A stretch of 5,453 nucleotides of DNA from NCBI GenBank assembly GCA_029557025.1, contig JAKPRU010001216.1, forward strand, positions 1 to 5,453. The letters run 5' to 3'. Position 1 is the stretch's first letter; the number at the start of each line of letters is the position of its first letter. This document shows, piece after piece, positions 1 through 4,876 of this stretch. A model generated the notes under the pieces. The model was not told where the DNA came from, ran no database searches, and was given only the letters and a program-made list of their open reading frames with translations. Position numbers and translations under genes: made by a program. This stretch comes from Candidatus Omnitrophota bacterium. GTDB lineage: Bacteria; Hinthialibacterota; Hinthialibacteria; Hinthialibacterales; JAKPRU01.

Positions 1-1429
1 TGGAGGACCCCCACCAGTTCTCTGTAGCAGTAATAGTTGTACCGGTAATTGTACCGGAGGCGCTATAAACGCCATAGGCGTTGGCGTAGAACTTGTTCCC
101 TGTGATCAGTGTACCGGAGGAATCCGTGTGAAGCAGGGCGGCACACTCCTTGTCACCATCTTTGCCTGCAGTCGTCCAGCCGGTAACATCGTTACCGGTT
201 ATTTCGTTACTGTCACAGTCGTCGTTGACATAAATACCATACCCCACCCAGAAATCGGTTCCCACGCGGGACAGGGTGTTGTCCTTTATCTCGTTGCTAT
301 CACACCCGTCATTGCTATTATGAAGGTATATTCCGAGGTAGATTCCGCACTGCATTTTGTCTATATCTGCTTGAGTAACGTCATAGTTGTCACTGGAAAT
401 CTCGATCGTGTTGTTCGATACCGTGTTGTTGTTCGAGGTCTCAAGAGCGATCGCATGCTTGATGTTACCCTTCAAGTGATTGTCTTGAACCGTGCAACCT
501 ATGCAACCGCTTGGACCCATTAGATTGCCCACAATACAAATCCCATTAAAACAGTTCTCCACGGTATTGTGGGTAATCGTTATGCCATCAGAGCCGGTAA
601 TTGTTGTGCCATCATAAATGTAAACGAGTATCCCGCATCCGTCCCACTCAGTAGAGCGAGTATGACCCCGTACGATATTACCGCTGATGCTTCCGTTTCC
701 CGATACAATAGAAATTCCATTCAATGCGTTAACCGATTGTGTCACTACATTATTGCTGATTGTAATCTCGAGGTCTGCGCTGGACCCGTTCCCGCCAATC
801 CCGTCGCGGGTGTAATCCTGAACGGTGTTATCGTCAATAGTCAGCTTCGAGTTTCCACAGACTCTAACGCCGTGTGATTCATATGCGGGCGTTGGGTTGA
901 ATCCCTGCACAGTGCACAAGAACAGACCGGTGTCACCGGCGTCAGTGCCCGAAACGTTTCCGAAAAAGGCGCCTGCAAAACGGCCAGCTCCGGCGATCTT
1001 ACTCTTCCCATTCGCGTCGATTGTGAATCCTTCGATATGGACATCAATTGTGCCAGTTAAGGTATTCGCGGCCACAATATAATCCCATACTATTCCTGTA
1101 CCCAATTCTGTGACCGTGCCGGTGCGGTCCGCGGGGGCTTTTATGATTGTTGTCGATTGACCGGCGCCCAGCAAAGTCAACGACTTGTCTATCAGGATTT
1201 GTTCCTCATACGTCCCCGCCGCAACATGAATCGTGTCTCCTGACCCCGCCGCGGTAACCGCAGCCTGGATCGTGTCGTAATCGTAACCTTCTCCAACACC
1301 AACTGTTATATCCGTAGCGGTCACCGCCGTGGGACCTGACAGAAACACAAACAGGCCGATCGATAAAAACAATGCCCAACGGCGATTCTTGTGGTGAACA
1401 GATTCTTGTGACAGGACTGAACGGTTCAT
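1..1429 (-). CDS. Secreted right-handed parallel beta-helix repeat protein (NosD/DUF1565-like), 3' end outside window
   Basis: Reading the minus strand from the ATG at 1429 gives 476 residues without a stop up to the window edge, so the C-terminus is missing. An N-terminal signal peptide is clear: a basic n-region (HHKNRR), a hydrophobic core WALFLSIGLFVFLSG (18-32) and a likely signal peptidase I site after V-T-A38. Residues 50-96 (YDTIQAAVTAAGSGDTIHVA, then an AGTYEE turn and LTLLGAG) match the opening of DUF1565/NosD-type beta-helix proteins. The rest is short Asn/Thr/Ile-rich rungs such as SNNTI and CDSNEI (twice, around 375-410). The visible part ends with ATENWWGSS (468-476), a motif common in this fold. 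It is probably exported; binding or cleavage of polysaccharide is possible but no catalytic residues can be assigned. An in-frame ATG at 1441 is the alternative start; GGAAGG abuts that codon but lies 12 nt before 1429, and an in-frame TAA sits just upstream. Fold sure, function unknown. Confidence 0.9.
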   Translation of the reverse strand, partial: MNRSVLSQESVHHKNRRWALFLSIGLFVFLSGPTAVTATDITVGVGEGYDYDTIQAAVTAAGSGDTIHVAAGTYEEQILIDKSLTLLGAGQSTTIIKAPADRTGTVTELGTGIVWDYIVAANTLTGTIDVHIEGFTIDANGKSKIAGAGRFAGAFFGNVSGTDAGDTGLFLCTVQGFNPTPAYESHGVRVCGNSKLTIDDNTVQDYTRDGIGGNGSSADLEITISNNVVTQSVNALNGISIVSGNGSISGNIVRGHTRSTEWDGCGILVYIYDGTTITGSDGITITHNTVENCFNGICIVGNLMGPSGCIGCTVQDNHLKGNIKHAIALETSNNNTVSNNTIEISSDNYDVTQADIDKMQCGIYLGIYLHNSNDGCDSNEIKDNTLSRVGTDFWVGYGIYVNDDCDSNEITGNDVTGWTTAGKDGDKECAALLHTDSSGTLITGNKFYANAYGVYSASGTITGTTITATENWWGSS

Positions 1430-1481
1430 TGTGTCTTTCATCCTTCCATCATGGGTTTACCCGTTATGTTATTCGCCGGTT

Positions 1482-1510
1482 AGTATATACCATAATTGTC
1501 CGTTTTTTAA
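1482..1510 (-). promoter_or_regulatory. Candidate sigma70-type promoter for the beta-helix gene
   Basis: On the minus strand a TTAAAA -35-like hexamer (1505-1510, 4/6 to consensus) is separated by exactly 17 bp from TATACT (1482-1487, 5/6 to TATAAT). The surroundings are strikingly AT-rich (1500-1535). Transcription would start near 1475, giving a leader of about 45 nt with GGAAGG before the start codons at 1441/1429. Seen by eye; no experimental support. Confidence 0.5.
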
Positions 1511-1594
1511 TTAAAAAAAAGAAAAAAATGTCATCCTTAAAAAACCCGCATAAACGCTTTCAATGCCGGTTGCCCGCGAAAGATTCCCAGGAAA

Positions 1595-1608
1595 GCCCGT
1601 TTGCGGGC
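1595..1608. repeat. Small GC hairpin in the beta-helix gene upstream region
   Basis: GCCCG (1595-1599) pairs with CGGGC (1604-1608) across a TTTG loop. The same right arm could pair instead with GCCCGC at 1572-1577. No T-run follows directly on either strand, so a terminator role is weakly supported; it could end read-through transcription from the regulator before the promoter at 1482-1510. Confidence 0.3.
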
Positions 1609-1783
1609 CGCCTGACACTTGTGAAGAATCTGAAGACAGAACGGCCTGATCTCTAAAGACTTGGAATGACAATAAACCTGATTCCCATTATGAGAACCGA
1701 TACCCGGCGGATACTTTGTGCCGTTTGTGCCTGGGAATAAAGCGAATAGGGAAGGGGAAAAAACATGGGAATATATGCCTATT

Positions 1784-1826
1784 GTCCTGGGAATCATCCT
1801 GGGACTATCTTGCCCATTCCCAGGAC
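1784..1826. repeat. Perfect 11-bp inverted repeat abutting the regulator stop codon
   Basis: GTCCTGGGAAT (1784-1794) and ATTCCCAGGAC (1816-1826) are perfect complements with a 21-nt spacer. On the minus strand the hairpin starts at the base right after the TAG stop of the response regulator (1827-1829). The loop holds a third partial arm (TCCTGGGAC, 1797-1805), so two alternative pairings are possible in RNA. A T6 run follows only ~20 nt beyond the stem on the minus strand, so it is not a textbook intrinsic terminator. It may protect a 3' end, act as a weak terminator or bind a protein as DNA. Confidence 0.5.
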
Positions 1827-2465
1827 CTATTCTGAACTTGCGCGGGATGCGGGACGGTTCGACAAAAAATGATTGAACAGGGAAAGCTTTTTTCGGATGC
1901 AAGATCGCGCATTCATGACACTTTTGACGGACAAACCCAGTTCGTTCGCGATGGCAACAAGGGGCAGGCCTTTTTCCAAATCATCGCGGATTTGTTTTTC
2001 TCGAGGGGTGAGGATGTCGAGTCCATGATTGGGGTGATTGGCGCGAAAATGTCTGGCGATCAGCCCGGCGGTGAGGTTGTCCATGAAGTACTCACCCCGC
2101 AGAACGGCGTACAACGATTCCAGGATGATGTTCGGAGGGGAGTCTTTGACGATGAACGCCATCGCCCCTGCGCGAAAAGATTCCGCCACAAGGTCATAGA
2201 CCAGTTGTCCTGCCATAACAACGACCTTCGTAACAGGAGAGTCATTGCGGATTTCGCGGGTCAGGTCGATTCCGGAAAGATCAGGCAGAGCCGGGCTGAC
2301 TGCGGCCAGTTGTGGTTTGGCACGGCGGATAAGATCAAGACCATCGCTTGCCGAACACGCGGACCCGATAACTTGAAATCCCCGATCTTTCTCGAGAATG
2401 GATTTCAGGCCTTCCACAAAGACAGACTGCTCATCAATAATAGCTATGGTTGTCTTTTCGGACAT
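1827..2465 (-). CDS. NarL/FixJ-type response regulator with degenerate receiver domain and LuxR-type HTH
   Basis: A 212-residue protein, the usual length for NarL-family regulators. Residues 7-125 form a receiver (REC) domain: the acidic pair is D11-E12, the conserved Lys is K107 (FIVKD), and an FRAGAMAF stretch (97-104) fits alpha4-beta5. The phosphoacceptor position, normally Asp before the (N)MPGMDG-like loop, is S57 (AVSPALPDLSG), and the switch Thr after beta4 is A85 (VVVMAG). Phosphotransfer in the normal way is therefore unlikely. Residues 151-202 are a LuxR-type HTH (LTPREKQI, IANELGLSVKSVMNARS, RKKL), intact and presumably DNA-binding. The start is taken at ATG 2465, with a GGGGG-rich Shine-Dalgarno 9 nt upstream; ATG 2471 (adding Met-Ala) is possible. 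The frame stays open much further upstream through a REP-like repeat, which is not coding. No histidine kinase is adjacent. Target genes unknown; the codirectional beta-helix gene is a candidate. Confidence 0.9.
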   Translation of the reverse strand: MSEKTTIAIIDEQSVFVEGLKSILEKDRGFQVIGSACSASDGLDLIRRAKPQLAAVSPALPDLSGIDLTREIRNDSPVTKVVVMAGQLVYDLVAESFRAGAMAFIVKDSPPNIILESLYAVLRGEYFMDNLTAGLIARHFRANHPNHGLDILTPREKQIRDDLEKGLPLVAIANELGLSVKSVMNARSCIRKKLSLFNHFLSNRPASRASSE

Positions 2466-2516
2466 TGCCATCCGCCCCCTTGGGTCAAATAAAGTAGAAA
2501 GAACAGCATTCAAGTT

Positions 2517-2545
2517 AATTTGGATCAATCGAGACGATTCGTCAA
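2517..2545 (-). promoter_or_regulatory. Weak candidate promoter for the response regulator
   Basis: Minus-strand TTGACG (2540-2545, 5/6 to the -35 consensus) lies 17 bp from CAAATT (2517-2522, only 3/6 to the -10 consensus). The leader would be about 45 nt. The poor -10 suggests activator dependence or that the real promoter is elsewhere. Confidence 0.22.
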
Positions 2546-2583
2546 GTGGGTAGCTCAGGTGTTTTTGGCTGTGATTGGCCTGG

Positions 2584-2604
2584 ATTCCGGCTTTCGCCTG
2601 GAAT
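2584..2604. repeat. REP-like intergenic palindrome
   Basis: ATTCCGGC (2584-2591) pairs with GCCTGGAAT (2596-2604) over a TTTC loop, with one bulged T. The flanks read TGG before and GACGG after, the pattern of the dispersed GGAATGACG-type intergenic palindromes seen in many proteobacteria and relatives. A second small hairpin (CCCGT/ACGGG, 2611-2625) follows at once. It lies between the divergent regulator and MNT genes, next to the 73-bp repeat, so this spacer is a patchwork of repeat elements. That it is dispersed elsewhere in this genome is inferred, since only one copy is visible here. Confidence 0.5.
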
Positions 2605-2630
2605 GACGGTCCCGTTTTGCACGGGCGCGG

Positions 2631-2703
2631 GGGCATGGCGTGCCGTGCCTCCGGACCGGGAAGAGGGTCAGGGTGAGGGAAAGTTGGGGCAGATGCCGAG
2701 GGG
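2631..2703. repeat. 73-bp direct repeat, copy A (upstream of the HEPN-MNT pair)
   Basis: This copy begins GGGCATGGCG and ends GCCGAGGGG. It matches 3474-3546 at 72 of 73 positions; the only difference is G at 2638 versus A at 3481. Sequence identity stops sharply on both sides. The central purine-rich part (GGGAAGAGGGTCAGGGTGAG) resembles non-coding dispersed repeats of the CCCTCACCCTGACCC type. It ends 37 bp before the MNT start codon. Confidence 0.93.
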
Positions 2704-2709
2704 ATTCTG

Positions 2710-2718
2710 TGCTAAGAT
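2710..2718 (+). promoter_or_regulatory. Candidate extended -10 promoter of the MNT-HEPN operon
   Basis: TG-C-TAAGAT at 2710-2718 fits an extended -10 element (TAAGAT is 4/6 to TATAAT with TG one base upstream). No good -35 lies 17 bp upstream (CAGATG, inside repeat A). Transcription would start near 2725, giving a leader of about 16 nt with the Shine-Dalgarno AGAGGTGA at 2726-2733. It sits just outside the 3' edge of repeat A. Confidence 0.3.
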
Positions 2719-2740
2719 AGGATTCAGAGGTGAAGCGACC

Positions 2741-3010
2741 ATGAAAATCACGGATGAGACACTGGAAAAAGTGGTTTCCATTGCGAAGAGGTATGGCGCA
2801 ACCCGATTGGTCTTGTTTGGGAGTGCGGCCCATTCACCCGAGAATATACGGGATCTGGATATCGCGTGTGACGGTATTGAGGGATGGGAGCTGTTCGGTT
2901 TTGCGGCGCACGTGGAAGAGGAACTCGGCGTGCCTTTGGATGTGGTTCCATTGAGTCCGCCTACTCGGTTTACGCGCTATATTGAGTCGAAGGGGAAAGT
3001 CTTGCTATGA
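2741..3010 (+). CDS. MNT-type nucleotidyltransferase, MntA-like antitoxin of a HEPN-MNT module
   Basis: An 89-residue minimal nucleotidyltransferase. The signature is FGS (26-28) followed by RDLDIA (37-42), that is GS-x9-D-x-D with G27, S28, D38 and D40. A third acidic residue, D67 (PLDVVPL), completes the metal triad expected of the pol-beta fold. In characterised HepT-MntA systems the MNT protein transfers AMP units to a Tyr of the HEPN partner and so neutralises it; the same role is inferred here. The start is ATG 2741 with a strong Shine-Dalgarno, AGAGGTGA, 7 nt upstream; the open frame further 5' only translates repeat A and the REP-like element. The stop overlaps the next start by 4 bp (ATGA at 3007-3010), implying translational coupling. 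It is shorter than many MntA proteins but has every motif expected. The alternative is a solitary nucleotidyltransferase of unknown target; the partner makes this less likely. Confidence 0.88.
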   Translation: MKITDETLEKVVSIAKRYGATRLVLFGSAAHSPENIRDLDIACDGIEGWELFGFAAHVEEELGVPLDVVPLSPPTRFTRYIESKGKVLL

Positions 3011-3474
3011 CACCGGAAGATCTGCGGGAGGAAGTTAATATCGAACTGGAGTCCATGGAGACTACCGTGCGCGAGCTGGTGTCTCTTCGTACCGAGGTGG
3101 CCGGAAGATTGCCGACCTTGCGTGAAAAAACGGCTGCCTCTGCCTTTCTGTCCGATTTGTATGGCGGAATCGAGAATATTCTCAAGCGCATTTCCTATTA
3201 CCACAACATTTCTCTTCCAATCGGCGATTCGTGGCACATCGAATTATTCAGGCGGTTTTGCGACCCACCACACGGTTCGCTTCCCACCCTGTTTGACCGT
3301 TCATTGGCCTCGGAGTTATCTTATTTCCGCAAATTCAGACATGTTGCAAGACACGGATACAGTGTACGGTTGGATTGGGATCGAATGCGCGAAGGAGTCG
3401 AGACTGTGGAAGATATTTACTCCCGATTCAAGCAAGCGCTTTTTTCGTATTTGGAGACGCTACAGCCAGTATAG
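3007..3474 (+). CDS. HEPN-domain ribonuclease toxin, HepT-like
   Basis: A 155-residue, largely alpha-helical protein. Near the C-terminus FRHVARHGY gives R111-x4-H116-x-Y118, the RX4HXY motif of HepT-type HEPN RNases: Arg and His would be catalytic and the Tyr the site AMPylated by the partner. The segment YGGIENILKRI (52-62) matches the helix-2 consensus of HEPN partners of MNT proteins, and WHIELFRR (76-83) and VRLDWDRM (120-127) also look family-like. The ATG overlaps the stop of the MNT gene (ATGA); AAGGGG 11 nt upstream may help initiation. Expected role: RNA cleavage leading to growth arrest, possibly in phage defence or plasmid-type maintenance, restrained by the MNT protein as a complex. 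Here the antitoxin comes first, unlike the toxin-first order of the Shewanella pair. The final base of the TAG stop is the first base of the 73-bp repeat copy B. Confidence 0.88.
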   Translation: MTPEDLREEVNIELESMETTVRELVSLRTEVAGRLPTLREKTAASAFLSDLYGGIENILKRISYYHNISLPIGDSWHIELFRRFCDPPHGSLPTLFDRSLASELSYFRKFRHVARHGYSVRLDWDRMREGVETVEDIYSRFKQALFSYLETLQPV

Positions 3475-3546
3475 GGCATGACGTGCCGTGCCTCCGGACC
3501 GGGAAGAGGGTCAGGGTGAGGGAAAGTTGGGGCAGATGCCGAGGGG
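3474..3546. repeat. 73-bp direct repeat, copy B (downstream of the HEPN-MNT pair)
   Basis: This copy is identical to 2631-2703 except for A at 3481. It starts at the last base of the HEPN stop codon, 843 bp from copy A in the same orientation. The sequence after it (CAAAGGCCGAGG) shares nothing with what follows copy A, so the repeat boundary is sharp. Confidence 0.93.
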
Positions 3547-3569
3547 CAAAGGCCGAGGGTGGCAAGAGG

Positions 3570-3586
3570 TTCAACAGCATGTTGAA
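3570..3586. repeat. 7-bp perfect inverted repeat in the convergent spacer
   Basis: TTCAACA (3570-3576) and TGTTGAA (3580-3586) flank a GCA loop. No T-run follows on the plus strand, so it is not a standard terminator for the HEPN gene. It may be a chance palindrome or a weak RNA hairpin. Confidence 0.35.
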
Positions 3587-3635
3587 GGTTAGGCTGAGCC
3601 CTCAATCTGTTAAGGGAAATTCGGCCTGGCCCGGT

Positions 3636-3685
3636 CTTCGGGGGAAATTGTGCCTCTTGTGCTTCCCCCCGAAGTTCGGGGGGAA
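3636..3685. terminator. GC-rich three-arm hairpin between convergent genes, probable bidirectional terminator region
   Basis: Arm 1 is CTTCGGGGGAA (3636-3646), arm 2 TTCCCCCCGAA (3663-3673) and arm 3 TTCGGGGGGAA (3675-3685). Arms 2 and 3 are perfect complements and form a 9-bp stem with a 5-nt loop; CTTGT and ACAAG outside can extend it. Arm 2 can pair with arm 1 instead (one base different). It lies 17 bp after the pdxA-like stop and about 160 bp after the HEPN stop, where convergent transcripts would meet. No U-tract follows the stem on either strand, so Rho-independent termination is only suggested; it could also be another dispersed palindrome. Confidence 0.45.
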
Positions 3686-3702
3686 TACAAGGGGGGTTGA
3701 GT

Positions 3703-4779
3703 TTATTCCGCTTCTCGTCCTTGTTTCTCGGCTAGCAGGCGCGCCACCTCGATCGCATCCAGCAACGACCGCTCTGAGGCTTTTCCCGTGCCCACCAGGT
3801 CGAACGCCGTCCCGTGCGCTACGGAGGTCCGTATAATCGGTAATCCAAGGGTCACATTCACCCCCGCTACCTCTCCCCATTCCTGTAAATCGGAACGATA
3901 ACGAAAACAGTGCATTTTGAACGCGATATGCCCCTGATCGTGATACATCGCCACAATCCCCTCATATCGTCCGCCAAGCATTTGCGGGAACAGGCTGTCC
4001 GGCGGAAACGGCCCGGAAACCTGAATCCCGGCCCGTTGCGCTTCCTGCACGGCGGGTTCGATTTCCTCGATTTCCTCATGTCCGAAAAGGCCCGACTCGC
4101 CTGCGTGGGGGTTATAGGATGCCACAGCAATCCGGGGCGGTTTGCCGTCGATACGCGCCAGAGCATCGTTCGTAAGCCGAATCACATCAAACACTCGCTG
4201 CCTCTTGACCATCCCGCATGTTTCACGCAGCGCGACATGGTTGGTCACATGCGCAACGCGGAACTTGCCCGATATCAGCATCAGTGCGGTGGATTTCGCC
4301 CCGGTCAGACGAGTGAAGATTTCCGTATGCCCGGCGTATTCCCCATGCCCGGCTTTGTGAAGGCTTTCTTTGCAAATCGGTGCGGTAACCACGGCATCGC
4401 ACTGTCCCGCAAGGGCCATCTGGATGGCTCTAGTGATACATCGAAAGGCAATTTCGCCGGTGGCCGCCTGGGCAATTCCGGGTTCCCAGTGACCGACTTC
4501 CAACCCGTCCGGCTCCAGAACCGGAATCTCATTGCCGGCCGGCAGGAACATCTCCTCCGGGGTCGCGACGAACCGGAATCTCACCTGCTTTCCCATCTTC
4601 TCTGCGGTTGAAGAAAGCACATCGACCAACCCGATCACGCCATACCGGGAGGATACATCCAACTCTTTGCCGGCCAGGGCCTTACAGATGATCTCCGGGC
4701 CGATTCCGGCCGGATCGCCCATGGTAATCAACAACCGGGAGACGGATTGTCCGATATTCCGACTGTGTGAATGGGTCAT
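3703..4779 (-). CDS. pdxA: PdxA-family dehydrogenase (4-hydroxythreonine-4-phosphate or 4-phospho-D-threonate dehydrogenase)
   Basis: A 358-residue NAD-dependent metal enzyme of the PdxA family. Visible motifs: MGDPAGIGPE (20-29), GHTE (150-153, substrate His/Thr), and three metal-ligand histidines, H181 (TNHVALR), H225 (NPHAGE) and H280 (MYHDQGH), matching the His triad of E. coli PdxA. NVTLGLPIIRTSV (308-320) and HGTAF (322-326) are also conserved. PdxA oxidises 4-phosphohydroxy-L-threonine in vitamin B6 synthesis; the close PdxA2 branch acts on 4-phospho-D-threonate/erythronate. NPHAGESGLFG and YHDQGHIAFK look more like PdxA2, and no pdxJ or dtnK is in view, so the substrate is open. Odd points: about 11 extra residues between K288 and V307, and Ala321 where SVDHGTA usually has Asp. 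The start is ATG 4779, with AGAGGA 9 nt upstream; a TTG at 4797 is less likely. The unknown gene beyond the 97-bp spacer is transcribed divergently. Confidence 0.93.
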   Translation of the reverse strand: MTHSHSRNIGQSVSRLLITMGDPAGIGPEIICKALAGKELDVSSRYGVIGLVDVLSSTAEKMGKQVRFRFVATPEEMFLPAGNEIPVLEPDGLEVGHWEPGIAQAATGEIAFRCITRAIQMALAGQCDAVVTAPICKESLHKAGHGEYAGHTEIFTRLTGAKSTALMLISGKFRVAHVTNHVALRETCGMVKRQRVFDVIRLTNDALARIDGKPPRIAVASYNPHAGESGLFGHEEIEEIEPAVQEAQRAGIQVSGPFPPDSLFPQMLGGRYEGIVAMYHDQGHIAFKMHCFRYRSDLQEWGEVAGVNVTLGLPIIRTSVAHGTAFDLVGTGKASERSLLDAIEVARLLAEKQGREAE

Positions 4780-4876
4780 TCTTCTCAATCCTCTCAAGAT
4801 TTGATTCCAACTTGCCGATTATCAAAGGATAGGAAACGGAATTTGCTCTTCAGCCTCGGAAAGGAATCCCAACACC
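4780..4876. promoter_or_regulatory. Divergent promoter spacer between the pdxA-like gene and the unknown gene
   Basis: This 97-bp spacer separates two genes transcribed away from each other and must hold both promoters unless a start lies elsewhere. On the minus strand GATAAT (complement of 4818-4823) is a fair -10 for the pdxA-like gene, with a leader of about 32 nt but no good -35. On the plus strand TTGATT (4801-4806) is a possible -35 for the unknown gene without a convincing -10. Shine-Dalgarno-like AGAGGA (minus, at 4789-4794) and AAAGGA (plus, 4860-4865) flank the region. Confidence 0.35.

Larger units (their letters stand above)
1583..1826. repeat. Cluster of ATTCCCAGGA motifs in both orientations in the 397-bp non-coding gap
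   Basis: The stretch 1430-1826 carries no convincing gene. It contains the 10-mer ATTCCCAGGA or its complement at 1583-1592, 1729-1738 (one mismatch at the edge), 1785-1794 and 1816-1825, plus a partial TCCTGGGA at 1797-1804. Weaker relatives lie at 1681-1687 (ATTCCCA) and 1764-1770 (TGGGAAT side). The copies at 1786 and 1797 are 11 bp apart, about one helical turn. This could be a multi-site operator upstream of the beta-helix gene, or a decayed dispersed repeat. Function unproven. Confidence 0.5.

Noticed and set aside
128..1082. Three consecutive plus-strand frames (128-523, 569-877, 825-1082)
   Set aside because: The minus strand here is one uninterrupted reading frame with a signal peptide and beta-helix pattern; the plus-strand frames overlap one another and look random.
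1372..1902. Frames of 94 codons (plus, 1372-1656) and 121 codons (minus, 1537-1902) in the gap before the regulator
   Set aside because: Neither has a convincing ribosome site or domain; they run through the AT-rich promoter and the motif array, or overlap the regulator's 3' end out of frame.
1869..2492. A 207-codon open frame on the plus strand opposite the response regulator
   Set aside because: It is exactly antisense to a well-supported NarL-type gene, shows no recognisable domain, and is best explained as a shadow of that gene's codon use.
2466..2636. N-terminal extension of the regulator frame up to 2636
   Set aside because: The extra residues translate the REP-like hairpin and spacer, while a good Shine-Dalgarno precedes 2465/2471 and the receiver domain begins right there.
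2546..2740. N-terminal extension of the MNT frame from 2546
   Set aside because: It would encode the REP-like element and repeat A; the ATG at 2741 has a strong Shine-Dalgarno at ideal spacing and starts the known domain.
2631..3546. Reading the 73-bp repeats as a two-unit CRISPR array or as an insertion sequence
   Set aside because: There are only two copies separated by 770 bp of coding sequence, with no terminal inverted repeats or transposase and no regular spacers.
3375..3836. 153-codon plus-strand frame across the HEPN gene end, repeat B and the convergent spacer
   Set aside because: It is out of frame with the HEPN gene, translates repeat and hairpin sequence, and overlaps the 3' end of the pdxA-like gene.
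3910..4611. A 233-codon plus-strand frame opposite the pdxA-like gene
   Set aside because: It is antisense to a fully conserved enzyme and its translation shows no family features.
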